Of a DNA stretch of 64,000 nucleotides, positions 1 to 8,980 are shown piece after piece. This DNA comes from Pseudomonas farris. Its GTDB lineage: Bacteria > Pseudomonadota > Gammaproteobacteria > Pseudomonadales > Pseudomonadaceae. The stretch covers positions 1-64,000 of the forward strand of contig NZ_JAHSTV010000001.1 in assembly GCF_019145235.1 (NCBI RefSeq), written 5' to 3'. A program made the translations under genes and the position numbers. A model generated the notes under the pieces. That model searched no databases, had not been told where the DNA came from, and saw only the letters and a list, made by a program, of their open reading frames with translations. The stretch's first letter is position 1; each line of letters opens with the position of its first letter.

Positions 1-80
1 GACAGAGCGAATATCAACCCAAAGCTGGTTGAGGGCTTCCCTTCAACCATAGAATCTCCCACGGTTGATCTTTGGTGGTT

Positions 81-848
81 TCAGGATTTGAAGCAGGCGG
101 CGCTGAATTTGTCGAGGACGCGGTCGGCGCGCGCTTCGGCCTTGGCCAAGGTGGTTTTCCAGACTGCGACACAGGGCTGCAAATCGGGCTCTTCTTTGGC
201 ACGGTCCAGCCACTGCCAGCTGTCGTGCCAATCACCCAAAGCAGCCTGCGCCGATTTCAGGCTGGGCAGGGCCGCTTCCGGCAAGCGATCCAGTTCGGGG
301 TAGGCTTCGATGCCATAGCGCACGCGCTTGATCAGCAGGCGCAGGCGATGGCGGTCATGGGCGGGGTCATGCAGGGCCTGATCGAGTTTCTTCCATTGTT
401 TGCCCAAGCGTTTTTCGATGCGCTTGCGTAAGCCCTTGAGCAAGCCCTGACGCTGGGAAGCCCGCAGGAAACGCGGAAAAGCGTCGAGGATCATCAGCAT
501 CTGCGCCACTTCCGGGCTCGCCGCGACGAGGGGATAAGCCTCGTCCATCCGCACCATGCGCCGATGCGCGGCCTCGGGTTGATCGTGCTCGAGCAAGTAC
601 GCCGCCAGCACTTCGCGATCGCGCAACGGCGTGGTCAGGTCACCGACCCGGGATGCCGCCGCTTCCAGTTGCTCGACCCCGGGTAAACCGCGCAAGGGCC
701 TCAGCAGGCTGCGCAAACGCCGCACGGTGGTGCGTAGATCGTGCAGCGCTTCAGAGTCGGTGCGGGCACTCAAGCGTGCCTGACAGGCGAGCAGGCGAAC
801 GTCCAGGCTCAGAACACGAGCCACCAACCGATCAACCAAGGCAGACAT
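81..848 (-). CDS. CHAD domain-containing protein
   Basis: The 255-residue product reads as a CHAD (conserved histidine alpha-helical domain) protein. It is rich in Arg, Leu and His, predicted all-helical, with short basic stretches such as LRTTVRRLRSLLRPL near residues 38-52 and HDRHRLRLLIKRVRYGIEAY near 165-184. CHAD proteins bind inorganic polyphosphate through conserved basic and histidine residues, and many sit near polyphosphate enzymes; here no such neighbour is visible. The ATG at 846-848 is the natural start. No signal peptide or membrane segment is seen. It lies alone on the minus strand, 44 bp beyond a small lipoprotein gene. Family call is likely; the exact role is unknown. Confidence 0.8.
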   Translation of the reverse strand: MSALVDRLVARVLSLDVRLLACQARLSARTDSEALHDLRTTVRRLRSLLRPLRGLPGVEQLEAAASRVGDLTTPLRDREVLAAYLLEHDQPEAAHRRMVRMDEAYPLVAASPEVAQMLMILDAFPRFLRASQRQGLLKGLRKRIEKRLGKQWKKLDQALHDPAHDRHRLRLLIKRVRYGIEAYPELDRLPEAALPSLKSAQAALGDWHDSWQWLDRAKEEPDLQPCVAVWKTTLAKAEARADRVLDKFSAACFKS

Positions 849-892
849 CGCTTGCTCCCTGAATCAAATTCCCCCATTGGCTATAGCATGCT

Positions 893-1174
893 TCAGCGGC
901 CGGCGCGAGACTCACGAATGTAGAAGCGCGCCTTCTCGGCCTTCTTGGTACAACCCTCATAGGCTTCGAATTGTTGCTGGGTCTTGGCACCGGTCAGCAA
1001 CGACAGCGCCTTGGAGTAGCTGACGGTCCCGGCAAAGCCCTCGACCTTGGCCAGGTCCAGTTCATGCCAGGCGGCATCGAGCTGGCTACCGCAGCTGTCA
1101 CGGTAAGCGGTTTTACCGGCACAACCGGCGAGTGCCAGGGCAATCAACGGCACACAGATCCAGACTTTCATCAC
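893..1174 (-). CDS. small putative lipoprotein, function unknown
   Basis: The 93-residue product starts with a typical lipoprotein signal, MMKVWICVPLIALALAGCAG, in which LAGC is a lipobox with the acylated Cys near residue 18. The mature part is short, charged and probably helical (DAAWHELDLAKVEGFAGTVS, then KTQQQFEAYEGCTKKAEKAR), with two further Cys residues that could form a disulfide in the periplasm. Small Pseudomonas lipoproteins of this shape are common and uncharacterised. The gene lies on the minus strand just upstream of the CHAD gene and could be transcribed with it. Function is not inferred. Confidence 0.75.
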   Translation of the reverse strand: MMKVWICVPLIALALAGCAGKTAYRDSCGSQLDAAWHELDLAKVEGFAGTVSYSKALSLLTGAKTQQQFEAYEGCTKKAEKARFYIRESRAGR

Positions 1175-1403
1175 TCACACCTCAAAGATAGGTAAACATG
1201 CATGCACGTAAGACGGTCTGGCACGTGAAAAGTGCCTTGGGCCGCAGTGGAAACCCGCCGTGGAAATCACAGCGCCCGCGAGAATACCCATTCGCCTTCC
1301 CAGAGTGTCAAAAAACGACGCACTGGCCTCGCCAAACGACCATAGCGATTGAAGCTTGCCCCTCGATAGGTGCATTGTTGAACCTTGTCAGAGAGGTCGA
1401 TTC

Positions 1404-2453
1404 ATGAAAAAGCGTGTCGCACTGGTGTTGGGCTCGGGTGGCGCCCGGGGCTACGCCCATATCGGCGTCATTGAAGAGATCGAACGGCGCGGCTACGACA
1501 TCGCCTGTATCGCCGGTTGCTCCATGGGCGCGGTGGTCGGCGGGATCTATGCCGCCGGTAAACTCAAGGATTATCGCGACTGGATCGAGAGCCTGGATTA
1601 CCTCGACGTCTTGCGCCTGGTGGACGTCAGCTTCCGCCTGGGCGCGATTCGCGGGGAAAAGGTCTTCGGGCAGATCCGCAAGATCGTCGGCGAAATCAAC
1701 ATCGAAGACTTGCGCATTCCCTACACGGCCGTGGCCACGGACCTGACCAACCAGCAGGAAATCTGGTTCCAGGAAGGCTGCCTGCACCAGGCCATGCGCG
1801 CCTCGGCGGCGATCCCCAGCCTGTTCACGCCGGTGATGCAGGGCAATCGAATGCTGGTGGACGGCGGTATCCTCAACCCATTGCCGATCGTGCCGGTGGT
1901 GTCGAGCCATTGCGACCTGATCATCGCGGTCAACCTCAACTCCACCAACCAGCGTCACTATCAACTGCCGGTGATCCAGCGCCCGGCCGCGTTCAAGACC
2001 CGCTTCGACAGCCTGATTAACTCGCTAGGCTCAAAAATGCCCTTCCGCCGCAAACAGGCGGAACAATTGCTGCTGCTGGAAAAGGAAGCGTTGATGGCGG
2101 AAGCGGCCGAGATTAATCCGTGGATCGAATCCGCCGCGCCCGAAGGCCAGCAACCGGCGGCCGCCCCGGAAAGCAACGGCGCACCGAAATCCGCCACCGG
2201 GTCGTTCATCATCGACAACGTCGGGCCGGCGTCCCTGCTGGACCTGATCAACCAGAGTTTCGAGGTGATGCAGACGTCATTGGCGCAATACAAGATTGCC
2301 GGGTATCCGCCGGATATCCTGATCAATGTGCCTAAGCGGGTGTGCCGGTTTTTCGAGTTCTACAAGGCGCCGGAATTGATCGCGCTGGGGCGTGAGATTG
2401 CTCGGGATACGCTGGATCGGTATGAGAATGAACGAAATGAAGATGGGCGATGA
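1404..2453 (+). CDS. patatin-like phospholipase (RssA/NTE type)
   Basis: The product (349 aa from the ATG at 1404) has the patatin fold signatures. There is an oxyanion-hole glycine loop GSGGARGYAHIG near residues 10-21, the nucleophile elbow GCSMG (GXSXG, catalytic Ser) near 38-42, and the Asp of the dyad in DGGILNPLPI near 152-161. The family hydrolyses acyl esters of phospholipids; bacterial cytosolic members resemble RssA/YchK. The reading frame stays open 16 codons upstream to 1356, but the ATG at 1404 follows a GAGAGG stretch at 1391-1396 and starts the conserved core, so it is preferred. A C-terminal extension of about 100 residues has a linker rich in Ala, Pro and Glu. The gene is monocistronic and followed by a REP pair. 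Confidence 0.88.
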   Translation: MKKRVALVLGSGGARGYAHIGVIEEIERRGYDIACIAGCSMGAVVGGIYAAGKLKDYRDWIESLDYLDVLRLVDVSFRLGAIRGEKVFGQIRKIVGEINIEDLRIPYTAVATDLTNQQEIWFQEGCLHQAMRASAAIPSLFTPVMQGNRMLVDGGILNPLPIVPVVSSHCDLIIAVNLNSTNQRHYQLPVIQRPAAFKTRFDSLINSLGSKMPFRRKQAEQLLLLEKEALMAEAAEINPWIESAAPEGQQPAAAPESNGAPKSATGSFIIDNVGPASLLDLINQSFEVMQTSLAQYKIAGYPPDILINVPKRVCRFFEFYKAPELIALGREIARDTLDRYENERNEDGR

Positions 2454-2465
2454 CTGATCCGGCGC

Positions 2466-2561
2466 CTTCGCGAGCAAGCCCGCTCCCACAGTGGATCTTC
2501 AGTGTTCACATAGTTTGTGCTCATCACCGAACCAATGTGGGAGCGGGCTTGCTCGCGAAAG
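2466..2561. repeat. REP doublet (BIME-like)
   Basis: Two copies of the Pseudomonas REP arm lie in opposite orientation: CTTCGCGAGCAAGCCCGCTC at 2466 and its reverse complement ending at 2561, about 45 bp apart. Together they could fold into a large cruciform or a transcript hairpin. The pair sits between the convergent ends of the patatin gene and kdpE, where it may help end or stabilise both transcripts. Confidence 0.85.
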
Positions 2562-2583
2562 CGTCAGATCAATCAATACAGGA

Positions 2584-3282
2584 CTAAAGGCTGTCCTCAC
2601 TCAAAAGCCGATACCCCACCCCCGCTTCGGTGACGATGAACCGTGGCTGAGTCGGATCATCCGCCAGTTTCTGCCGCAGGTGCCCCACCACTATCCGCAG
2701 ATAGTGGCTGTCTTCGGTGTGGGTCGGCCCCCAAATATCCTTGAGCAATTGCTGCTGGGTGATGACCCGCCCCGGATGCCGCGCCAGTTGCGCGAGTACC
2801 GCATATTCCTTGCGCGTCAGCGCCACTTCGATACCGTCCAATAGCACTCGGCGATAAGCCAGGTCCACGGTGAGCGGACCGAAACTGAGCGCCGCTTCCT
2901 GGGCCTCACCGGTCGGCGGCTGACGCAGCAACGCGCGCACTCGGGCCAGAAATTCCTGGATGCCGAACGGCTTGGTCACGTAGTCGTTGGCGCCGCCATC
3001 CAGGGCTTTTACTTTCTGCCCTTCGCTGGCGCGCACCGACAGCACCAGTACCGGCACCGTCGACCACTCGCGAAACTCGCGCAGCACCTGCTGGCCGTCC
3101 ATGTCCGGGAGGCCGAGGTCAAGCACCAGCAGGTCGGGTTTGTTCAATGCGGCTTGGGCCAAGCCGTCCGTGCCGGTGCCGGCCTCCAGCACTTTGTAGC
3201 CTTGAGAGGCGAGGCTGATGCGCAGGAATTTGCGGATCTGCGGTTCGTCGTCGATGACCAAAATGGTCGAGGTCTGGCTCAT
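2584..3282 (-). CDS. kdpE: two-component response regulator KdpE
   Basis: A 232-aa OmpR/PhoB-type response regulator. The receiver domain (about 1-120) has the acidic pair in VIDDEPQI, the phospho-acceptor Asp in LLVLDLGLPDMDG (about residue 55) and the switch Lys in NDYVTKPFG. The C-terminal winged-helix domain (about 130-228) contains LTRKEYAVLAQLARHPGRV and ends SHYLRIVVGHLRQKL..VGYRLL, the usual DNA-recognition part. It lies 48 bp after kdpD on the same strand as the rest of the kdp genes. KdpE phosphorylated by KdpD activates the kdp potassium-uptake operon under K+ limitation. Length and context make the assignment firm. Confidence 0.95.
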   Translation of the reverse strand: MSQTSTILVIDDEPQIRKFLRISLASQGYKVLEAGTGTDGLAQAALNKPDLLVLDLGLPDMDGQQVLREFREWSTVPVLVLSVRASEGQKVKALDGGANDYVTKPFGIQEFLARVRALLRQPPTGEAQEAALSFGPLTVDLAYRRVLLDGIEVALTRKEYAVLAQLARHPGRVITQQQLLKDIWGPTHTEDSHYLRIVVGHLRQKLADDPTQPRFIVTEAGVGYRLLSEDSL

Positions 3283-3330
3283 GAATTCACATCAACACAA
3301 AGAAGTGGCAAGAGAGTAGCGCAGACGAGA

Positions 3331-5982
3331 TCAGGCTTCACTGTCCAATCCCGGCTGAGTCTGCAACGGCAGGTGCAGCGTGATGCAGGTGCCGCGGCCT
3401 TCAATGCCGTCGGCGACGCTGATCCGCCCGCCATGGGCACCGACCATGCCCTGACAGATCGCCAGTCCCAGACCGGTGCCCTGCCCGCCGCGATCGCCGC
3501 GAGCGGCGGTGTAGAACATGTCGAAAACTTTCGCCCGTTCCTCTTCCGGAATCCCCGGCCCCTCATCGCTCACCGAAAAAAACAGCTCGCTGTCAGTGGC
3601 CCCGGCACGCAATTCCAGTCGCCCGCGAGGCGGTGAGAAACGCGCAGCGTTTTCCAATACGTTGACCAGCGCTTGCTCGATCAACGCAGCATGCACATAG
3701 AGCAGCGGCAGCTCGGCCGGCACTTCGGTAATGACTTGCAATGACGCCAGCACCGCACGCAGACGATTGAGCGAACTGCCGACGATGTCTGCCGGCGACA
3801 CCCAATCCCGCGCCAGCTTCAAGGCGCCATGACCGAGGCGAGTCATGTCCAGCAGGTTTTGAATGTAGCGATCCAGCCGTTCGGCTTCATCGCGGGTGCC
3901 TTCAAGCAGTTCGCGACGGTCCTCCAGCGGAATCGCCTCGCCAAGCGCCAGCAGGCTGTCGATGCTACCGCGCATGGAAGTCAGTGGCGTGCGCAAATCG
4001 TGGGACACCGAGGCCAGCAGTGCGCTGCGCAGTTGCTCGGTTTCACCATGCAAGCGCGCCGCCTCAAGGTCATCGGCCAGTTGTGCACGGGCCAACGCCT
4101 GGGCCAGCGGTTGACTCAGTGCGGTCAGCAAACGCCGACGCTGGCCGCTCAGGGTCTGACCTTCTTTGGCACACACGCCGAGCAGGGCCAGCGGCCCATC
4201 GTCCACCGACAACGGCCACCACCACCAGCGCCCGAACGGCAAAGTGCCGGTGCCTGCGCCAGCCGGTTGGTCATGCTGCCAGGCCCAATCGGCGGCGGCG
4301 CGCTCGGCTTCGGAGAACTCCAGCGGCCCGCCGGTTTCAACTTTCCAACCGCTCTGGCCATCGCGATTGAGCAGACACAGTTTCAGGTCGGTCCAGCCGT
4401 TGAGGTGCTGCGCCGCAGCGCTGACCACGGCCTGACGGTCGGTGGCGGCGGTGAGTTTGCGCGACAGGTCGAGCAATTCGCTGGTTTCTTCCTGGGTGTC
4501 GCGCAAGGCCTGCAATTGCCGCCGTTGCCGAGCCGCCAGGTTGCCGGTGAGGGCCGCCATCAGCAGGAAAAACAGCAAGGTCAGCACATCCTCTTCACGC
4601 TGGATGCTGAAAGAGAAATTCGGCGGAATGAACAGAAAGTCATAGGTCAGAAACGACAGCGCCGCGCAGGACAATGCCGGGCCAAGGCTGCTGCGCACCG
4701 CCACCAGCAACACCGCCGCGAGGAACACCAGCGAAATGTTGGGCAGCGGCAAGAGGCTCTCCACCACCCAGGCCAGGGCACTGGCGAGCACTGTCGCCAC
4801 CAGCGCCAAGGCGTAGTCGAACCAGACCAGCGATTGCGCCGAGCGTTGGCGCGGCTGATGCTGTTCCTGATCGCTGTCGAGCACGTTGATTTCCAGCCCA
4901 CGAGCATTACGCAGCAAACGTGACGCCAGACCGCCGCCGAACAACCGTCGACGCAAACGCTGGCGTGACTGGCCCACCAACACCAGGCTGGCGCGTCGTT
5001 CAGCGGCGTGCTGGATCAACGTTTTCGCCACCTCACCGGCGCGCAGCAACACCACTTCGCCACCGAGGCGCTCAGCCAGTTGTTGAGCACTTTGCAGGCG
5101 CAGGCGCGATTGCTCGTCGCGCACACGGCCATTGTCCACATGCACCAGGCTCCACGGCAGATGCCGGCGCTGGGCGACACGACTGGCGTGACGCACCAGA
5201 CGCTCGGCCTGAGCATCGCCATCGACGCCCACCAGCAAACGACCGCGCACGGCCGGTGCAGCCTGCCCCAACTGGCGATAACCCTGCGCCAGATCGTCAT
5301 CGACCTGAGCCGCAGCGGTTTGCATCGCCAGTTCACGCAGGGCGGTGAGGTTGGTCTGAGTGAAGAACGCATCGATGGCCGCCCGCGCCTGCTCCGGCAC
5401 GTAGACCTTGCCGTCGCGCAGACGCTCCAGCAACTCACGCGGCGGCAGGTCAATCAGCAGCAGTTCGTAGGCTTCTTGCAACACCCAGTCCGGCAGGGTT
5501 TCGCGCACCTGCACGCCGGTGATGCCGCGCACCTGATCGTTGAGACTTTCCAGATGCTGGACATTGACCGTGGTGAACACGTCAATGCCGGCGGCGAGCA
5601 ATTCCTGGATGTCTTGCCAGCGTTTGGCGTGCCGACTGCCGGGGGCGTTGCTGTGGGCCAGCTCGTCCACCAGCACCAGTTTCGGCTTGGCTTTGATCAG
5701 ACCGTCGAGGTCCATCTCTTCGAGCATCACGCCGCGGTATTCCGAGCGCACCAACGGCTGCTGCGGCAAGCCAGCCAACAGCGCTTCGGTTTCGGCGCGA
5801 CCATGGGTTTCGACCACCCCGGCCATGACTTTCACGCCCTGGCGCAGTTGAGTGTGGGCAGCTTGCAGCATGGCGTAGGTCTTGCCGACCCCCGGGGCTG
5901 CGCCAAGGAACACCTTGAGCCGGCCACGGCCATCGCGGGGCAGGTCTGCTAACAGCGCGTCGGCGCGGCCGGAGTCACTCAT
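3331..5982 (-). CDS. kdpD: K+-sensing histidine kinase KdpD
   Basis: An 883-residue membrane sensor kinase of normal KdpD length. In order: the N-terminal KdpD domain with a Walker A motif (GRLKVFLGAAPGVGKTYAML, about 19-38) and VLVDELAHSNAPGSRH; a universal-stress-like domain (about 250-370); four closely spaced transmembrane helices (about 390-490); a GAF-like region; and the kinase core. The core has the H-box ASVSHDLRTPLTSMRGS (phospho-His about 655), the N-box NVLENAARFSPP, and the G-boxes DEGPGIPEEE and GTGLGLAICQGMVGAHGG. It reads cell K+ and ionic strength and phosphorylates KdpE. It lies downstream of kdpC with a REP pair in the gap, so its expression may be partly uncoupled from kdpFABC. 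Confidence 0.96.
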   Translation of the reverse strand: MSDSGRADALLADLPRDGRGRLKVFLGAAPGVGKTYAMLQAAHTQLRQGVKVMAGVVETHGRAETEALLAGLPQQPLVRSEYRGVMLEEMDLDGLIKAKPKLVLVDELAHSNAPGSRHAKRWQDIQELLAAGIDVFTTVNVQHLESLNDQVRGITGVQVRETLPDWVLQEAYELLLIDLPPRELLERLRDGKVYVPEQARAAIDAFFTQTNLTALRELAMQTAAAQVDDDLAQGYRQLGQAAPAVRGRLLVGVDGDAQAERLVRHASRVAQRRHLPWSLVHVDNGRVRDEQSRLRLQSAQQLAERLGGEVVLLRAGEVAKTLIQHAAERRASLVLVGQSRQRLRRRLFGGGLASRLLRNARGLEINVLDSDQEQHQPRQRSAQSLVWFDYALALVATVLASALAWVVESLLPLPNISLVFLAAVLLVAVRSSLGPALSCAALSFLTYDFLFIPPNFSFSIQREEDVLTLLFFLLMAALTGNLAARQRRQLQALRDTQEETSELLDLSRKLTAATDRQAVVSAAAQHLNGWTDLKLCLLNRDGQSGWKVETGGPLEFSEAERAAADWAWQHDQPAGAGTGTLPFGRWWWWPLSVDDGPLALLGVCAKEGQTLSGQRRRLLTALSQPLAQALARAQLADDLEAARLHGETEQLRSALLASVSHDLRTPLTSMRGSIDSLLALGEAIPLEDRRELLEGTRDEAERLDRYIQNLLDMTRLGHGALKLARDWVSPADIVGSSLNRLRAVLASLQVITEVPAELPLLYVHAALIEQALVNVLENAARFSPPRGRLELRAGATDSELFFSVSDEGPGIPEEERAKVFDMFYTAARGDRGGQGTGLGLAICQGMVGAHGGRISVADGIEGRGTCITLHLPLQTQPGLDSEA

Positions 5983-6030
5983 GCTTGGGGATCTCTTTTT
6001 TCAGATGTTGATGTGGTGATTGTTCAGCCG

Positions 6031-6123
6031 CCTTCGCGAGCAAGTCGGATCGCCGCACCGCCGCTCCCACAAGGGATCTTCAGCGTTCACAGATCTAATG
6101 TGGGAGCGGGCTTGCTCGCGAAT
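6031..6123. repeat. REP doublet with one variant arm, between kdpC and kdpD
   Basis: The right arm (6099-6123) is the standard TGTGGGAGCGGGCTTGCTCG element. The left arm (6031-6072) carries an internal variant, AAGTCGGATCGCCGCACCGC, between the CGCGAGC and GCTCCCAC halves, so it is a longer palindrome with an interior loop. The same variant occurs at 12973-13013, so it is a subfamily rather than random decay. It lies between kdpC and kdpD inside the operon. Confidence 0.8.
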
Positions 6124-6138
6124 GGCGCCACCACCGAT

Positions 6139-6684
6139 CTACAGTTTTTCCAGCGCCAAATTCAGCGCCAACACATTCACCACCGGCGGCCCCACCAGCG
6201 GCTGCTCGATGTGCGCATCCATTAGTTGCTCAAGCGTAGACACTGGCAGATTGCGCGCCGCCGCGACTCGCGCCAGTTGATAGGCAATCGCCGCCGGTGG
6301 CAAGTGCGGATCGAGGCCGCTGCCAGAGGTGGTCAGCATGGCCAACGGCACCGGACCTTGCCCTGGCACCTGCAATTTATTGGCCTCGTCGATTACCCGA
6401 GTGGCCAGCGCCGGATTGCTGGGCGAGAAGTTACTGGCGCTGCTCGACACGGTGGCAAAGGCACCGGCCGATGGCCGTGGGTGGAACCAGGCGTCGCCGA
6501 CGAAATCCTGGGCGATCAGCGACGAACCGCGGACTTTGCCGTCGGCATCATGCACCAGGCTGCCATTTGCCTGATCCGGGAAGGCGACCTGGGCGATACC
6601 GGTGACCACCAAAGGGTAGGCGACGCCGGTGATCAGGGTCATCAGCATCAGCAGGCTCAGGGCCGGACGTATTAGTGTGGACAT
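6139..6684 (-). CDS. kdpC: potassium-transporting ATPase subunit KdpC
   Basis: The product (181 aa from the ATG at 6684) is the single-span KdpC subunit. It has an N-terminal transmembrane helix (about 8-30, [20 protein letters not shown]) followed by a soluble domain with [20 protein letters not shown] and the conserved WFHPRPSA and [11 protein letters not shown] segments. KdpC binds KdpA/KdpB and raises ATP affinity. The frame continues upstream for 68 codons, but that part runs through REP DNA and has no family similarity, so 6684 is chosen. The gap to kdpB is unusually wide for this operon, at 214 bp, and is filled by another REP pair. Confidence 0.95.
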   Translation of the reverse strand: MSTLIRPALSLLMLMTLITGVAYPLVVTGIAQVAFPDQANGSLVHDADGKVRGSSLIAQDFVGDAWFHPRPSAGAFATVSSSASNFSPSNPALATRVIDEANKLQVPGQGPVPLAMLTTSGSGLDPHLPPAAIAYQLARVAAARNLPVSTLEQLMDAHIEQPLVGPPVVNVLALNLALEKL

Positions 6685-6738
6685 TTCACAATCCTCGATT
6701 CGAAGAATATTCATCACTCGGAAGGCACACACATCACC

Positions 6739-6871
6739 TGTGGCGAGGGAGCTTGCTCCCGCTCGGCTGCGCAGCAGTCGTAAACCCGGTGAATGCGATG
6801 TACCTGAATAAACACGGTGGCCTGAGGTGGGGCTGCTTTGCAGCCCAGCGGGAGCAAGCTCCCTCGCCACA
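6739..6871. repeat. second-type REP doublet between kdpB and kdpC
   Basis: A different REP family from the others. The left element begins TGTGGCGAGGGAGCTTGCTC and continues into a GCTGCGCAGCAGTCG hairpin (6739-6784). The right element is GGGGCTGCTTTGCAGCCCAG followed by CGGGAGCAAGCTCCCTCGCC (6828-6871). Each is itself a double hairpin and the two face each other. It sits inside the kdp operon between kdpB and kdpC. Confidence 0.82.
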
Positions 6872-6898
6872 AAAGCCCCCTGCCTCAAGCAGCAACCG

Positions 6899-8959
6899 TC
6901 AAACCAGATGCAACGCCGTCAACAACATGTCGATCGCCTTGATACCCACGAACGGCACCAGTAATCCACCCAGTCCATAGATCAGCAGATTGCGCCGCAA
7001 TAACGCCGCCGCGCTCACCGCCTGCACCCGCACACCACGCAATGCCAGCGGAATCAGCACCACAATGATCAAGGCGTTGAACACAATCGCCGACAGAATC
7101 GCGCTCTGCGGACTGCTCAGGTGCATGACGTTGAGCACACCCAATTGCGGGTAGATCGAGGCGAACAGCGCCGGCAGGATCGCGAAGTACTTGGCCACGT
7201 CGTTGGCGATGGAAAAGGTCGTCAGCGCACCGCGGGTCACCAGCAATTCCTTGCCGATTTGCACCACGTCCAACAGCTTGGTCGGATCGCTGTCGAGGTC
7301 GACCATGTTCGCCGCCTCACGCGCCGCTTGCGTACCATCGTTCATCGCCATGCCGACGTCCGCCTGGGCCAGGGCCGGGGCGTCGTTGGCACCGTCGCCG
7401 CACATGGCGACCAGGCGACCGTCGTTCTGTTCATGACGAATGCGCGCCAGTTTTTTCTCCGGTGTGGCTTCGGCTAGCACGTCATCCACGCCTGCTTCAG
7501 CGGCAATCGCAGCAGCGGTCAGGGGGTTGTCGCCCGTGACCATGACCGTGCGAATCCCCAGCTTGCGCAGTTCGGCGAAACGCTCACGGATGCCAGGCTT
7601 GACCACGTCCTTGAGGTGGATGGCACCGAGCAATTTGCCGTCAACACAGACCAGCAACGGCGTGCCGCCACTCTGAGCAATCTTGTCGATTTCCCGCGAC
7701 AAAGGCGCAGCCAGATCGGCGCGTTTCAGGCCGACAAAGGTCAGCAGCGAATCCACCGCGCCTTTGCGATAGACCCGGCCTTGATAGTCGACACCCGACA
7801 GGCGGGTTTCAGCGCTGAACGGCACGGCGGTCAATACGTCAGCGGACGGCTCGGGTTGCGGGTGAAGACCGCGCAGGTACTCGACGATGGATTTGCCTTC
7901 AGCCGTGTCATCGGCCAGGGAGGCAAACAACGCGCCTTCGGCCAGCTCTTTGGCGGTGACGCCAGGCGCGGCATAGACCGCGGAGCAGCGACGGTTGCCG
8001 AAGGTGATGGTGCCAGTCTTGTCCAGCAGCAGGACGTGCACGTCCCCCGCCGCTTCCACGGCGCGGCCGGACTTGGCGATCACGTTCAGGCGCACCAGAC
8101 GGTCCATCCCGGCGATACCGATGGCCGACAACAAACCGCCGATAGTGGTCGGAATCAGCGTGACCAATAACGCCACCAGAAACACCAGCGGCAGGCTGCC
8201 GTTGGCGAAGTGGGCGAACGGTTGCAGGGTCACCACCACCAGCAGGAAGATCAGGGTCAAGCCGATCAGCAGGATATCCAACGCCACTTCGTTTGGGGTC
8301 TTCTGGCGTTTGGCGCCTTCGACCAGCGCAATCATGCGGTCGAGAGTCGACTCACCGGGGTTGGCGGTGATGCGTACCAGCAGCCAGTCGGACACCAGTC
8401 GGGTGTTGCCGGTGACGGCCGAGCGATCGCCGCCGGACTCGCGAATCACCGGCGCCGATTCACCGGTAATCGCCGCTTCGTTGACCGCCGCGATACCTTC
8501 GATCACCTCGCCGTCACCGGGAATCATCTCCCCCGCTTCGACGCGCACCACATCGTCCTTGCGCAGGCTGGTGGCCGGCACCACCTGAAAGCTGCCATTG
8601 GCGTTTTTGCGCCGGGCACTCAAGCCTTCGCTGCCGGCCTTGAGGCTGTCGGCACGGGCCTTGCCGCGACCTTCAGCCAGCGCTTCGGCGAAGTTGGCGA
8701 ACAACACGGTGAACCACAGCCACAACGCGATCTGCGCGGCGACGAAAGTCGGCACGGCGTTGTCGGGAATGAAACACAGCACAGTGGTCAGAATCGCGGT
8801 CAGTTCGACCACCAGCATCACCGGCGCGCGCTGCAATTGCCGTGGGTCGAGCTTGACGAAGGCTTGCACCAGCGCTGGACGCCACAGAGCCGAGATCGCG
8901 GTTTTTGGTTGTTCCGGCGCCTTGACGGCGGCGGCTTTAGTTGCGGGCATATTCATCAT
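6899..8959 (-). CDS. kdpB: potassium-transporting P-type ATPase, KdpB subunit
   Basis: A 686-aa P-type ATPase (class IA), the energy-coupling subunit of the Kdp K+ pump. Visible landmarks are the actuator motif TGESAPVI (about 160), the phosphorylation motif [14 protein letters not shown] (Asp about 310), the nucleotide domain with KGAVDSL, and the hinge motifs [10 protein letters not shown] and [18 protein letters not shown]. Several membrane helices are present, including two pairs near 35-80 and 220-270. The start at 8959 has two ATGs in tandem behind AGGGGAATCA. It lies 21 bp downstream of kdpA. Length and all catalytic residues are intact. Confidence 0.97.
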   Translation of the reverse strand: MMNMPATKAAAVKAPEQPKTAISALWRPALVQAFVKLDPRQLQRAPVMLVVELTAILTTVLCFIPDNAVPTFVAAQIALWLWFTVLFANFAEALAEGRGKARADSLKAGSEGLSARRKNANGSFQVVPATSLRKDDVVRVEAGEMIPGDGEVIEGIAAVNEAAITGESAPVIRESGGDRSAVTGNTRLVSDWLLVRITANPGESTLDRMIALVEGAKRQKTPNEVALDILLIGLTLIFLLVVVTLQPFAHFANGSLPLVFLVALLVTLIPTTIGGLLSAIGIAGMDRLVRLNVIAKSGRAVEAAGDVHVLLLDKTGTITFGNRRCSAVYAAPGVTAKELAEGALFASLADDTAEGKSIVEYLRGLHPQPEPSADVLTAVPFSAETRLSGVDYQGRVYRKGAVDSLLTFVGLKRADLAAPLSREIDKIAQSGGTPLLVCVDGKLLGAIHLKDVVKPGIRERFAELRKLGIRTVMVTGDNPLTAAAIAAEAGVDDVLAEATPEKKLARIRHEQNDGRLVAMCGDGANDAPALAQADVGMAMNDGTQAAREAANMVDLDSDPTKLLDVVQIGKELLVTRGALTTFSIANDVAKYFAILPALFASIYPQLGVLNVMHLSSPQSAILSAIVFNALIIVVLIPLALRGVRVQAVSAAALLRRNLLIYGLGGLLVPFVGIKAIDMLLTALHLV

Positions 8960-8980
8960 TGATTCCCCTTAGCTCCTTAT

